Source: DT-111 sp965263225
GTDB lineage: Bacteria; Bacteroidota; Bacteroidia; Chitinophagales; Saprospiraceae
Direction: 5' to 3'
NCBI GenBank assembly: GCA_965263225.1
Contig: CBDHHG010000001.1
Span: 682,001-746,000 of the forward strand
DNA: 64,000 nucleotides
Shown here: positions 9,485 through 18,841 of the stretch, in pieces
How positions within the stretch are numbered: position 1 is the stretch's first letter
Layout of the letters: each line of letters starts with the position of its first letter
Notes under the pieces: generated by a model
The model's database searches: none
Seen by the model: only the letters and a program-made list of their open reading frames with translations
What the model was told of the DNA's origin: nothing
Program-made: the position numbers and the translations under genes

Positions 9485-12095
9485 TCCCAAAAAACAGTCA
9501 TCTCACTGGGCATTGAAATTCTTTCGCTGGTACTGCCATCCAGATTACGTAGAAGACCTGGAGGGGGATCTACATGAACGATTTGATCGACAAAGGCTGG
9601 CTGGAGGCATGCGAACAGCCAGATGGGCGCTGATCAAAGATGTATTCGCTCTCTTCCGACCCGGAATCATTCGACCACTCAGGATAAATCACCCTTTCAT
9701 AAACACTGTTGACATGTTTAGAAATCATATTAAAATCGCTTGGAGAAATCTCTTCAAGAACAAATTTTTCTCTTCGATTAATATTGGAGGATTAGCAGCT
9801 GGAATGTTGATTCCGATGCTGATTGGCTTATGGATGCACGATGAGCTCTCTTTCAATAAGCAATACCCTAATCAGGACCGGATTGCCTTGGCTATGCAAA
9901 ACCAGACGCTAAACGGGAAAATTGAAACCTGGTTTAATCAAGCTAGGCAGCTAGAGCCGGAACTTCGCAAGAGTTATGGTCATTTATTTGACGGCATCGT
10001 GACTACTCCAGGCACCTGGACGCATTCTATTGCCTATGAAGACAAGAAAGTAAAGCAACGAGGCAGTTATTTCGGGCCAGATATCATTGATATGCTTTCT
10101 ATCAAACTCATCGAGGGAAGCCAGGAGAGCATGGAAGACCCCAATGCCATTTTTTTGGCTGAGTCCCTCGCAAAGTCGATATTTGGCGAGGAAGACCCAA
10201 TGGACAAACCACTCATTTTAGGGCAAGATTTAGCGGTTACCGTTAAAGGCGTGTACGAAGATTTACCTAAGAATTCAGAGTTTCAGAACGTGTTTTTCAT
10301 CGTGCCTTGGGAAAGGTATTTTCAGAGTGCCAACCTGGAAGAGCGGACAGGTTGGGGTAATAGCTGGTTCAATGTTTTTGTACAACTAGCTGATAATGTC
10401 AGTATGGAGGAAGCCTCATTAGCGATAAAGAATGCAAAATATGACAACATCGAAAAGGAGTATGCGGAAAGAAACAAGCCCGCTATCTTTTTACATCCCA
10501 TGAAGAATTGGTACTTACGGGGAGATTTTGAAAACGGGAAAAACGCTGGGGGTAGAATAGAATACGTGTGGCTATTCGGAATCATAGCTGTTTTTGTCTT
10601 ACTATTGGCCTGTATCAACTTCATGAATCTAAGTACAGCACGATCAGAGGAAAGGGCCAAAGAGGTTGGTATCCGAAAAACCCTGGGATCAATAAGAAGT
10701 CAACTTATTAGCCAGTTTTTCAGTGAATCCTTACTCATTACGCTACTCGCCTTTGTCATCTCCATTGTTTTAGTCTATCTTCTATTGCCCACCTTTAATG
10801 AAATTGCCGATAAAGAACTACAATTCCCCTGGAGCAACTTAACTTTCTGGGTATTAGGCATCGGATTTGCCCTGCTAACGGGCTTAATCGCGGGCAGTTA
10901 CCCTTCCCTCTACCTATCTTCCTTCAAGCCAGTCAAAATCTTAAAAGGGACATTCAGGACAGGTCGATCGGCCCGTTTACCACGTAAAGCCTTAGTCGTA
11001 GTGCAGTTCACCGTTTCCATAAGCCTTATTATAGGAACGATTTTCATTTTCCGCCAGATTCAACATGCGAAAAACCGGCCTATCGGATACAACAGAGACA
11101 ATCTCATCCGCGTCCCCATTAGAGACAAGGAAATCATTAAACATTTTCAGACCCTCCGTACAGACTTGCTAAATACGGGTATGGTGGAAGAAATGGCAGG
11201 GACGGATTCTCCAATAACATCTACTGGGGTCACCAATGGGGGATTTGACTGGGCAGGGAAAGACCCCAATGCTAGTAATGACTTTACGTCTTTGCGTGTC
11301 ACTTACGAATTTGGTGATATGGTAGATTGGGAGATCATTGCAGGTAGAGACTTTTCGCGTGATTTCGCCAGCGATAGTACAGGATTTATTCTCAATGAGG
11401 CGGCGGTAGAGTACATGGGGGTAGACGATCCTATCGGTATGGTAATGCGCCGAGGTGAAGACGTGCATAAGATAGTTGGAGTGGTGAAAAACCTGGTTAC
11501 ACAATCGCCATATGCCCCCGTACGCCAAACCTTATTCATGCTACATGAGACCTGGCTTAATTATATAAACATCAAGTTAAAAGCAGATAGTCCACCACAT
11601 GAAGCCTTGACTGCCATAGAAACTATCTTTAAAAAGTATGATCCAGCCAATAGCTTCGACTACACATTTGCCGATGAATCTTACGCAAAGAAATTTAATG
11701 ATGAAGAACGGGTTGGCAAATTAGCTTCCTTCTTTGCTGTTCTAGCCATTTTTATTTCCTGTCTGGGTCTTTTTGGCCTAGCCGCTTATGTCGCCGAGCG
11801 ACGCAAAAAGGAAATTGGAATTCGCAAGGTCTTAGGCGCCTCTATCCTGAAGCTCTGCCAGATGCTCTCGAAAGACTTTATTAAACTCGTCCTAATCTCT
11901 TTCGTATTAGCCACCCCCATTAGTTATTATTTGATGAATAACTGGCTCGAAGATTTTAGTTATCGAACAGGCTTGTCCTGGTGGATATTTGCACTGGTTG
12001 GCATACTTTCAATGGGCATAGCATTAACGACGGTAGTCTTCCAAGCACTACGTGCAGCCTTGATGAACCCCGCAAACGTAATCAAAAGTGAATAA
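9477..12095 (+). CDS. FtsX/MacB-type ABC permease with permease prefix domain (2 of 3)
   Basis: This 872-residue paralogue of its upstream neighbour has the same order of parts: prefix domain (KFFRWYCHPDYVEDLEGDL, residues about 14-32, then ALFRPGIIRP), one helix near 95-120, a periplasmic MacB-like core, a three-helix FtsX block (IIAVFVLLLACINFMNLSTARSEERAKE), then a second core and FtsX block containing FISCLGLFGLAAYVAERRKKEIGIRK. The cytoplasmic motif (R/K)xKE(I/V)GIRK is the usual coupling segment facing the ATPase. The ATG lies inside the end of the previous gene (8-base overlap). The protein ends IKSE, and the next start lies in that sequence. Confidence 0.92.
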   Translation: MNDPKKQSSHWALKFFRWYCHPDYVEDLEGDLHERFDRQRLAGGMRTARWALIKDVFALFRPGIIRPLRINHPFINTVDMFRNHIKIAWRNLFKNKFFSSINIGGLAAGMLIPMLIGLWMHDELSFNKQYPNQDRIALAMQNQTLNGKIETWFNQARQLEPELRKSYGHLFDGIVTTPGTWTHSIAYEDKKVKQRGSYFGPDIIDMLSIKLIEGSQESMEDPNAIFLAESLAKSIFGEEDPMDKPLILGQDLAVTVKGVYEDLPKNSEFQNVFFIVPWERYFQSANLEERTGWGNSWFNVFVQLADNVSMEEASLAIKNAKYDNIEKEYAERNKPAIFLHPMKNWYLRGDFENGKNAGGRIEYVWLFGIIAVFVLLLACINFMNLSTARSEERAKEVGIRKTLGSIRSQLISQFFSESLLITLLAFVISIVLVYLLLPTFNEIADKELQFPWSNLTFWVLGIGFALLTGLIAGSYPSLYLSSFKPVKILKGTFRTGRSARLPRKALVVVQFTVSISLIIGTIFIFRQIQHAKNRPIGYNRDNLIRVPIRDKEIIKHFQTLRTDLLNTGMVEEMAGTDSPITSTGVTNGGFDWAGKDPNASNDFTSLRVTYEFGDMVDWEIIAGRDFSRDFASDSTGFILNEAAVEYMGVDDPIGMVMRRGEDVHKIVGVVKNLVTQSPYAPVRQTLFMLHETWLNYINIKLKADSPPHEALTAIETIFKKYDPANSFDYTFADESYAKKFNDEERVGKLASFFAVLAIFISCLGLFGLAAYVAERRKKEIGIRKVLGASILKLCQMLSKDFIKLVLISFVLATPISYYLMNNWLEDFSYRTGLSWWIFALVGILSMGIALTTVVFQALRAALMNPANVIKSE

Positions 12096-14778
12096 TCACC
12101 CTCCATCACCGCCTTCGTGGGCCTTGAGGTTCTTCCGCTGGTATTGTGATCCAGCGTTTGTTGAGGATCTTGAGGGAGATCTACATGAGCGATTTGAAAA
12201 AAATTGGGCGCTCATCGGCCCACAGAAGGCACGGCGGGGATTCATCAGAGACACCGTATCTCTTTTTAGGATAGGCATAATCAGAACGCCACGTTTTCCC
12301 GCCGCTACAATTGCTTATGACATGTATCGACACTATTTCAAAATAGCCTGGAGAATTCTCAAGAAGAACCGGTCGTTCAGTATTATAAATCTAGGTGGTC
12401 TCGCTATTAGCTTGAGCTGTTGTCTTTTATTGCTCCTTTATATTGTCAGTGAATCAAGTTTTGATCAACATCATGAACATGCAGATCGACTATTCTTGAT
12501 CAATAGTAAGGCCATCACCAACAATGGCCAATCAGAGCCCTACCCCAAACTTTCTGCTCCCTATCAACAAGCCCTAAGTGATGGCTTTCCCGAAGTAGAA
12601 GCAAGCACCCGGCTCTGGGTAAATTTCATAGAAAACGAAGCTTTATTGCAGGTAGATCCAGCTACTGGTCCCCCTCAGCAATTCTACGAACCGAAAGCCT
12701 ATCATGTTGATCCGAACTTTTTTGAGTTATTCACTTACGAATTCAAGGAGCAATTACCCAAAGCCAAGCTCTTGGAAAAGCCCAATAATGTGGTCATTTC
12801 TGAGCAGCTCGCACAAAAGTTGTTCGGCACACAATCAGCATTACAACAGCAAATAAAAATTGGAGGAACAAGCGGTTTTGACCAATCTTTCGAAGTGACA
12901 GGGGTCTTTAGATCGGAAGCCCAGCGGTCGCATATTGACGCCCATCTCTTCCTTCCCATACAAGCTGGATGGATTGGCTATTTCACTCAAACGCAACCTC
13001 AGAACTTTTCGTCGAATAATATTTTCTATACCTACGTCAAGCTGAAAGAGAATACTTCAGCTACTCAGCTCAATAGCAAGATGGACGATTTTATGGAGAA
13101 CTATGCAGCAGCAGATCTTCAGGCTGCTGGATTTGATAAAAGCATTTCCCTACTTGCAGTAGATCAAATACATCTACACAATGAGATCGAGACTATCGTT
13201 AGTGCTACCAATAGTAGCTCTTATCTGTATGTTTTGGCTAGCATAGGTTTATTAACTCTTTTCATTGCCTGCGTCAACTTCATGAACTTGTCTACCGCTC
13301 AAGCTACGCGTCGTGCTACTGAGGTAGGGGTACGCAAAACATATGGTGCACGCAAAGGACATCTAGTTCGACAGTTTTTAAGTGAATCCTTGGTCATGAG
13401 CTTCGGGGCCATGCTGCTGGGGTTAGCATTAGTCCTGATCCTACTACCTGCTTTTAATGAACTCACTGACAAGAACCTGGACATTTCTGCCCTCTTGCAA
13501 CCAAAGATCTTACTGGGGCTGTTGGGATTAATCATAAGCACAGGTATTGTGGCCGGCAGTTATCCAGCTTTTTATCTTGCTGTTTTCAAACCCTTCCAGG
13601 CTATTTCAGACAAAGGAACGAGCAATAAGCGTCTAGTGCATTTGCGTAGAGGATCAGTCGTTTTTCAGTTTGTGATCGCAGTGGGGCTGATTACGGCTAC
13701 CTTGATTATTCAGCAGCAAATGAAATACCTGCAAGAGAAACCCTTAGGATTTCAAGCTGATCAACAGGTAGTCGTCCCCATCCGAAGTGCGGAAGCAGCA
13801 AGAAATTTTCTAAGCTTGAAAAGTGAGTTGACCCGATCCCCTCACATATTGGGTACAGCAGGAGCTCAATTTTACCCAGGAATAGAGAATCCAACCTCCG
13901 TCTCCCTCTATCGTCCAGATCAAAAAGTGAATGAAATACAAAGTGTGCGCACCAATCGAGTTTCCCCAGAATTAATGGAACTCATGGAATATGAGCTGTT
14001 AGCCGGACGTCTATTCTCGCCAGCCTTCAAAGCCGATACTGCCAATAGAATTGTGGTTAATGAAGCTACTTTACGGGCCTGTGGTATCGCGCAAGAGCAA
14101 GCCATTGGCCAGAAACTCAACTTTAATTTTCAAGGTCAAGCCATTACCTACGAAATCATTGGCTTGATTAAAGACTTCCACTTCGAAGACCTACATCAAG
14201 AAATTAAACCTTATGCGTTTTTACTAGATTCCGAAGAATCACAGAACTATCTCATTACAAAAATTGATGGTCAGCAGATCGGCAGTGGCTTGCAAGAGCT
14301 TAGAGAAAACTGGAACCAGCTTAATCCAAGCACTCCATTTGAATACAGCTTTCTGAAAGCAGATTTTCAACAGAACTATGATGCGGATCAACGTACAGCT
14401 AAGATCGTCTCTTACTTTACGATGATCGCCATAGTTATAGGTTGCCTTGGCTTATTTGGATTGGTAGCGTTCTCGGCGCAGCGACGAACCAAGGAGATTG
14501 GGATCCGCAAAGTCCTGGGGGCTTCCGTCGCTTCCATTAGTTTTCTATTGAGTAGGGAGCTTCTATTATTAGTGATGATAGCCATTACCTTAGCCCTTCC
14601 CATGACTTGGAAAATCATGACCAATTGGCTGGCTGGCTTTGCCTACCATACACAAGTAGACTGGTGGATCTTCGGCTTTGCAGCACTAGGAGCTATCTTC
14701 ATTGCAGCCCTAACCATTAGTATACATGCTATTAAAGCAGCCTTAGCCACTCCCATTCACGCCCTCCGCTCCGAATAG
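12088..14778 (+). CDS. FtsX/MacB-type ABC permease with permease prefix domain (3 of 3)
   Basis: This is the third tandem paralogue, 896 residues from a GTG start. The GTG lies 8 bases inside the previous gene, the same arrangement as at the first junction. The prefix domain is ALRFFRWYCDPAFVEDLEGD, followed by SLFRIGIIRTP. Two MacB_PCD/FtsX repeats follow, with ASIGLLTLFIACVNFMNLSTAQATRRATEVGVRK in the first and IAIVIGCLGLFGLVAFSAQRRTKEIGIRK in the second. The periplasmic part diverges most between the three copies, which suggests different partners. A terminator follows. As with the other two, substrate and ATPase partner are unknown. Confidence 0.92.
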   Translation: MNNHPPSPPSWALRFFRWYCDPAFVEDLEGDLHERFEKNWALIGPQKARRGFIRDTVSLFRIGIIRTPRFPAATIAYDMYRHYFKIAWRILKKNRSFSIINLGGLAISLSCCLLLLLYIVSESSFDQHHEHADRLFLINSKAITNNGQSEPYPKLSAPYQQALSDGFPEVEASTRLWVNFIENEALLQVDPATGPPQQFYEPKAYHVDPNFFELFTYEFKEQLPKAKLLEKPNNVVISEQLAQKLFGTQSALQQQIKIGGTSGFDQSFEVTGVFRSEAQRSHIDAHLFLPIQAGWIGYFTQTQPQNFSSNNIFYTYVKLKENTSATQLNSKMDDFMENYAAADLQAAGFDKSISLLAVDQIHLHNEIETIVSATNSSSYLYVLASIGLLTLFIACVNFMNLSTAQATRRATEVGVRKTYGARKGHLVRQFLSESLVMSFGAMLLGLALVLILLPAFNELTDKNLDISALLQPKILLGLLGLIISTGIVAGSYPAFYLAVFKPFQAISDKGTSNKRLVHLRRGSVVFQFVIAVGLITATLIIQQQMKYLQEKPLGFQADQQVVVPIRSAEAARNFLSLKSELTRSPHILGTAGAQFYPGIENPTSVSLYRPDQKVNEIQSVRTNRVSPELMELMEYELLAGRLFSPAFKADTANRIVVNEATLRACGIAQEQAIGQKLNFNFQGQAITYEIIGLIKDFHFEDLHQEIKPYAFLLDSEESQNYLITKIDGQQIGSGLQELRENWNQLNPSTPFEYSFLKADFQQNYDADQRTAKIVSYFTMIAIVIGCLGLFGLVAFSAQRRTKEIGIRKVLGASVASISFLLSRELLLLVMIAITLALPMTWKIMTNWLAGFAYHTQVDWWIFGFAALGAIFIAALTISIHAIKAALATPIHALRSE

Positions 14779-14800
14779 GCTAGGCTCTCATCGCCCCCTT

Positions 14801-14839
14801 AAGCCTCAAGCTCGATCCCCCGTCGGCCTTGGGGCTTTT
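14801..14839 (+). terminator. Intrinsic terminator of the permease operon
   Basis: AAGCCTCAAG and CTTGGGGCTT pair over 10 bases (one G-U) around a 17-base loop and run into TTTTG. It lies 22 bases after the third permease gene. Confidence 0.75.
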
Positions 14840-14930
14840 GTTTACCACTCATCCCCTCCAGTTACCGCTCCCCACAATTTCCTTTCTCCTCCCTTCCAAA
14901 ACAGCTATCTTGTTGAAAAAACAAACAAGC

Positions 14931-16340
14931 ATGAAAGTTATCACTGTTTTAATGGCCTGTTTAGGATTAGGATACATGAGTTTTGCCCAATCACCCGTCG
15001 GAGATTGGGAGGGCACCATTGAAGCTCCAGGTATGAAACTCAAAATCATTTTCCACGTAACCGCTGATGGCGACGCTTTGAAGTCTACGATGGACTCTCC
15101 CGATCAAGGAGCAATGGGCCTTCCAACAAATTCCACCACCTTTGAAGATGGGAAATTAACGATTACCGCCAGTCAGCTGGGGATGACCTATGAAGGTGCA
15201 CTGGATCCAAATGGGAATAATCTGAAAGGAGTGTTTAAACAGGGTCCCGCCACCATCCCCCTAAGCTTAACTAGAACCAAAGAAAAGCCAGCTAAATTAG
15301 ACCGTCCGCAAGAACCTCAAAAGCCATATCCATACAAAGAGGAAGCCGTAAAATACGACAATGCCAAAGCCGAAGGTGTCAGCCTAGCGGGAACCCTTAC
15401 CCTTCCCAATACAGCGGGACCTTACCCTGTAGTGGTTTTGATCAGTGGTTCTGGCCCACAGAATCGAGATGAAGAATTGCTTGGCCATAAACCATTTCTG
15501 GTGTTGGCCGACCACCTTACTCGTCAAGGCATCGCTGTACTAAGATACGATGATCGGGGCGTCGCTGAATCCACTGGTAATTTTGCCACGGCCACTTCAG
15601 CTGATTTTGCTACGGACGTAGAAGCCGCCGTTAGCTACCTGAAAACAAGGAAAGACATTGATGCTAAGAAGATTGGCTTGATGGGACATAGTGAAGGTGG
15701 TCTAATTGCCCCTATGGTAGCCGCACACTCCAAAGATGTAGCTTTTATTGTCCTATTGGCAGGCCCCGGTGTTTCCGGTCATGAAATTCTGTTGTTACAA
15801 CAGGAGTTAATTGGGAAAGCGAATCAAATGCCTGATCAAGTATTGGCCATGAATCGCAAATTAAGTAAGAAGACTTTTGAATTACTTGGTGAAAATGAAG
15901 ACGATCTTCCTAAAGCGAAGGAAGAGATCAAACAATATATGGAACGAGAAAAGCAAAGACTTTCTGATAGTGATAGGGCGATATTAGAAGCTTCCGTGGG
16001 GCAGTTTGACCAAACTTTCCAGCAGATATCCTCCCCTTGGTTTATGTTCTTTCTGAAATACGATCCAGCCACTTCCCTGGAGAAAGTTAGCTGTCCCGTC
16101 CTGGCAATTAATGGCGCCAATGACCTGCAAGTAGATGCGGAGCAAAACTTACCTGCCATTGAAAAGGCTTTGAAGAAAGGAGGAAACAAAAACTATGAAA
16201 TTAAGTCCCTGCCGAATATGAACCACCTGTTCCAAAGCAGTACAACAGGGGCACCCGCCGAATACGGAAAATTGAAAGAGACTTTTTCGCCTATTGCACT
16301 AAATACGATCAGCAACTGGCTACAGGCACAATTGAAGTAA
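14931..16340 (+). CDS. Secreted alpha/beta hydrolase (S9/dienelactone hydrolase-like)
   Basis: This is a 469-residue protein from the ATG at 14931 (MKVITVLMACLGLGYMSFAQ), which provides a signal peptide cleaved near residue 20. Residues about 21-120 resemble the small beta-rich N-terminal domain found in these hydrolases (GDWEGTIEAPGMKLKIIFHV). Residues 150-469 are an alpha/beta hydrolase with GHSEGG, making Ser254 the likely nucleophile; the aspartate would lie in INGANDLQVD and the histidine in NMNHLF. Family members are esterases or peptidases acting on unknown substrates in the periplasm. The gene lies 6 bases upstream of the sensor kinase gene and may be co-transcribed with the two-component pair. 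Confidence 0.88.
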   Translation: MKVITVLMACLGLGYMSFAQSPVGDWEGTIEAPGMKLKIIFHVTADGDALKSTMDSPDQGAMGLPTNSTTFEDGKLTITASQLGMTYEGALDPNGNNLKGVFKQGPATIPLSLTRTKEKPAKLDRPQEPQKPYPYKEEAVKYDNAKAEGVSLAGTLTLPNTAGPYPVVVLISGSGPQNRDEELLGHKPFLVLADHLTRQGIAVLRYDDRGVAESTGNFATATSADFATDVEAAVSYLKTRKDIDAKKIGLMGHSEGGLIAPMVAAHSKDVAFIVLLAGPGVSGHEILLLQQELIGKANQMPDQVLAMNRKLSKKTFELLGENEDDLPKAKEEIKQYMEREKQRLSDSDRAILEASVGQFDQTFQQISSPWFMFFLKYDPATSLEKVSCPVLAINGANDLQVDAEQNLPAIEKALKKGGNKNYEIKSLPNMNHLFQSSTTGAPAEYGKLKETFSPIALNTISNWLQAQLK

Positions 16341-16346
16341 GCACCA

Positions 16347-17399
16347 ATGCCCACAACTGCCAAAACAAGATTATTTTGGACACTTCACACCCTCGGATGG
16401 CTAGTTTTTACAATAGTCAACGGGGGAGTGAATGGGTATTTCAGCGGTAGCAAATCGGTACTGTTAATCAATTCGCTGGTGGGCTTGTGGGGCTTCCTGA
16501 TTACACTTGGCTATCGATGGTATATCCATAGAGCGGGTTGGAAAAGCTACAGTTTATCTCAACTCATTCTTCCCGCCGTTCTGGGAATTTTGATCGTTTC
16601 CGCTGCCTGGATGTGCGTAAGCGCCGTCGTCGCCTATTATGGAATCTATTTCTTAGATGGCAGGCGTGTCCCGCTTTGGGTACTGTTTTTAAACGGGACT
16701 ATATCTGGTTTACTAATTATTGCCGTTTGGACAGCCCTCTATTTTTCATATCACTTTTTCCGCAGATACACCCAGGCAGAAGTTGAAAAATGGAAACTGG
16801 AGGCTACGCTCAAAGAAGCACAACTAGCAGGATTACGAACCCAGATCAACCCACATTTCATGTTTAATGCCCTAAATAACATTCGGGCATTGATTTTGGA
16901 AGATGGGAATAAGGCCCGGTTAATGCTGACTCACCTGTCGGACTTACTTCGTTATTCTCTAGCAGAAACCCAACACGAAAAGGTATCCCTTAGAACGGAT
17001 CTGGAAACGATCGACTATTTCATGGCTCTACATAGTATTCAATTTGAAGATAAACTACAGTTTGAGGCCGTAATCGACGAGGGATTGCAGGAGTTCAAAG
17101 TCCCCCCCATGCTCATCCAACTCATGATCGAAAATGCCATTAAACACGGAATTTCCCAACAAGCAAATGGAGGAATTGTGCGCCTCAATATTCAAAGAGA
17201 TCAGGAGAATTTGTGCATTTCCGTCAAAAATACAGGAACGCTCTCAAAAACCAGTGAAGGTAGCAAAGCCTCCTCTCGGGTAGGTATCCAAAACATTAAA
17301 GATCGATTAGCGCTACTCTACAATGGGAAAGCCCAATTCAGTTTGGCTGAAGTAGCCGACATGGTCGAGGCGAAGGTACGTATCCCTCTATCTACCTAA
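16347..17399 (+). CDS. LytS/YehU-family sensor histidine kinase
   Basis: This is a 350-residue membrane kinase. Four hydrophobic segments occupy about residues 12-140. The dimerisation/phosphoacceptor part (PF06580 type) contains QINPHFMFNALNNIRALI with His170 as the probable phosphorylated residue. The ATPase domain has the N-box MIENAIKHG (about 260-268) and a G-box near GIQNIKDRL. It pairs with the LytTR response regulator that begins 13 bases downstream. No dedicated ligand-binding domain is seen, so the signal is probably sensed in the membrane. Members of this class in Bacteroidota typically control one neighbouring gene or transporter. Confidence 0.94.
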   Translation: MPTTAKTRLFWTLHTLGWLVFTIVNGGVNGYFSGSKSVLLINSLVGLWGFLITLGYRWYIHRAGWKSYSLSQLILPAVLGILIVSAAWMCVSAVVAYYGIYFLDGRRVPLWVLFLNGTISGLLIIAVWTALYFSYHFFRRYTQAEVEKWKLEATLKEAQLAGLRTQINPHFMFNALNNIRALILEDGNKARLMLTHLSDLLRYSLAETQHEKVSLRTDLETIDYFMALHSIQFEDKLQFEAVIDEGLQEFKVPPMLIQLMIENAIKHGISQQANGGIVRLNIQRDQENLCISVKNTGTLSKTSEGSKASSRVGIQNIKDRLALLYNGKAQFSLAEVADMVEAKVRIPLST

Positions 17400-17412
17400 G
17401 CATAACGAGAAA

Positions 17413-18132
17413 ATGTGTAGTATGAAAGCAATGATTGTTGAAGATTCCCGCTTAGCCAGAAATGAACTAAAGACGCTGCTGCAAGATCATCCCCAGATCG
17501 AACTAGTAGGAGAAGCTGCCAATGGCAGAGAAGCCCTGGATCTCATTCCCACCTTACTGCCAGACTTACTCTTCTTGGACATCCAGATGCCAGGTATGGG
17601 TGGTTTTGAATTGCTTGAGCGACTAGAGTGGGTGCCCCTTATTGTCTTTACCACAGCTTATGATGAATATGCGGTTAAATCTTTCGAATTCAACACATTG
17701 GACTACCTGCTCAAGCCCATTCATCCGGATCGCCTGGCATTGACCATCAAGCGCTTGGAAGAACGACAGGAAAAACAAGAAAACACCTCAGTTTTAAAAA
17801 GTGAAAGTCACCAGATTTTTGTGAAGGATGGGGAACGGTGCTGGATTGTAAAACTTGCAGACATTAGACTGATGGAGATTCACGGCAATTATACGCGCAT
17901 CTATTTTGAGGACCATAAGCCTTTAATTCTAAAATCCCTTAACCAATTAGAAAATAGATTGGACCCCCAGCATTTTTTCCGAGCCAATCGCCAGCAAATT
18001 ATCAATCTCAAATGGATTGCCAAGCTAGACCCTTGGTTAAATGGACGGTTGAAAGTCACCCTGGTCAATGGTGAAGAAGTAGAAATTTCTCGTCGACAAT
18101 CCACTAAACTTCGAGAGCTATTATCTTTTTGA
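17413..18132 (+). CDS. LytR/AlgR-family response regulator (LytTR DNA-binding domain)
   Basis: This is a 239-residue regulator. The receiver domain (about 1-120) has acidic residues in IVEDSR, the phosphorylation site DIQMPGMGG (Asp56 from this start, Asp53 if the ATG at 17422 is used) and the conserved TAYDEYAVKSFEFNTLDYLLKP. The LytTR domain (about 137-236) has IRLMEIHGNYTRIYF and FFRANRQQIINL. It is the partner of the upstream LytS-type kinase. LytTR proteins bind pairs of imperfect direct repeats, but I could not assign such repeats here. It is followed by the palindromic element at 18136-18301. Confidence 0.95.
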   Translation: MCSMKAMIVEDSRLARNELKTLLQDHPQIELVGEAANGREALDLIPTLLPDLLFLDIQMPGMGGFELLERLEWVPLIVFTTAYDEYAVKSFEFNTLDYLLKPIHPDRLALTIKRLEERQEKQENTSVLKSESHQIFVKDGERCWIVKLADIRLMEIHGNYTRIYFEDHKPLILKSLNQLENRLDPQHFFRANRQQIINLKWIAKLDPWLNGRLKVTLVNGEEVEISRRQSTKLRELLSF

Positions 18133-18135
18133 ACC

Positions 18136-18301
18136 TAAGTATGAGAATACAATTATCCTAGAAGATATGACGGGCATTTTTCAACCTATGCTACGTTGCA
18201 AAAATCCTTGGTTAGCTATGGCTAGCCGCGGTTTTTGCGCCTTGCCTAGATTGAAAACTCCCTTAGTCAGATACTTTAGCCTAATTATATCCTCATACTT
18301 A
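18136..18301. repeat. 166-bp imperfect palindrome, MITE-like
   Basis: The outer ends TAAGTATGAG and CTCATACTTA are perfect 10-base inverted repeats. The match continues inwards with few differences (18 of the first 20 bases) through the TTTTCAA-CTA and TAG-TTGAAAA blocks. The centre is a second hairpin, GCAAAAATCC..GGTTAGC-tatg-GCTAGCC..GGTTTTTGC (18198-18238). Both ends carry TA, as expected for a non-autonomous element mobilised by an IS630/Tc1-type transposase that duplicates TA. It contains no ORF. It may also end transcription of the two-component operon. The mobile-element reading is inference. Confidence 0.6.
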
Positions 18302-18323
18302 AAAGTTAAAAAACGAAAACATC

Positions 18324-18824
18324 ATGACAGACTATAGAGAGGTTCCTCCTCCTGCTACCCCTTTAGAAAAACAGTTAAAAACCCTCAGCCTAGTTATTCT
18401 GGCTGTAATGGTTATTTATAGTATCACAAACTTTAGCAACCTACCTGAAGAGATCCCCATTCACTTCAATGCCAAAGGAGAAGCAGATGATTGGGGAACC
18501 AAAAATATCCTATTTCTTATTCCAGGCATTTGCGGCTTCTTGTTTTTGATGATGCATTTCATTGGCAGCCTCAAGCCTAAAACATACAATTTTCCGGTTA
18601 AGCTTACAGAAGATAATGCCAGAAAACAAGTGGAGTTAGCTCGGGAAATGATGCAGGGTTTAAACGTGGTAATTTTCGGTCTAATGTTCTATATTCTGTG
18701 GAGAATGGTAGATTTAGCTACAGGTGGGACAGGTGGACTTGGTGTCTTCTTTATGATCGTTTTCCTAGTCGCAATATTCGGTGTGATTGCATATTACATG
18801 CGATTGGCGCAAAAATATGCTTAA
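18324..18824 (+). CDS. DUF1648 domain membrane protein
   Basis: This is a 166-residue protein with about four membrane helices (near 22-40, 67-85, 112-130 and 138-158). The DUF1648 signature is LPEEIPIHFNAKGEADDWGTK between the first two helices, as in SdpI-type immunity and signalling proteins and many short proteins of unknown role. The lack of the rest of SdpI suggests a stand-alone DUF1648 protein. It follows the palindromic element and may be a target of the two-component system upstream, which is inference from position only. Confidence 0.85.
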   Translation: MTDYREVPPPATPLEKQLKTLSLVILAVMVIYSITNFSNLPEEIPIHFNAKGEADDWGTKNILFLIPGICGFLFLMMHFIGSLKPKTYNFPVKLTEDNARKQVELAREMMQGLNVVIFGLMFYILWRMVDLATGGTGGLGVFFMIVFLVAIFGVIAYYMRLAQKYA

Positions 18825-18841
18825 TGGAATCGCTTGACGGA

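Noticed and set aside
18198..18238. Simple terminator of the two-component operon
   Set aside because: The central hairpin alone would fit a terminator, but it is nested in a much longer inverted repeat, so the larger element is reported; termination may be a side effect.
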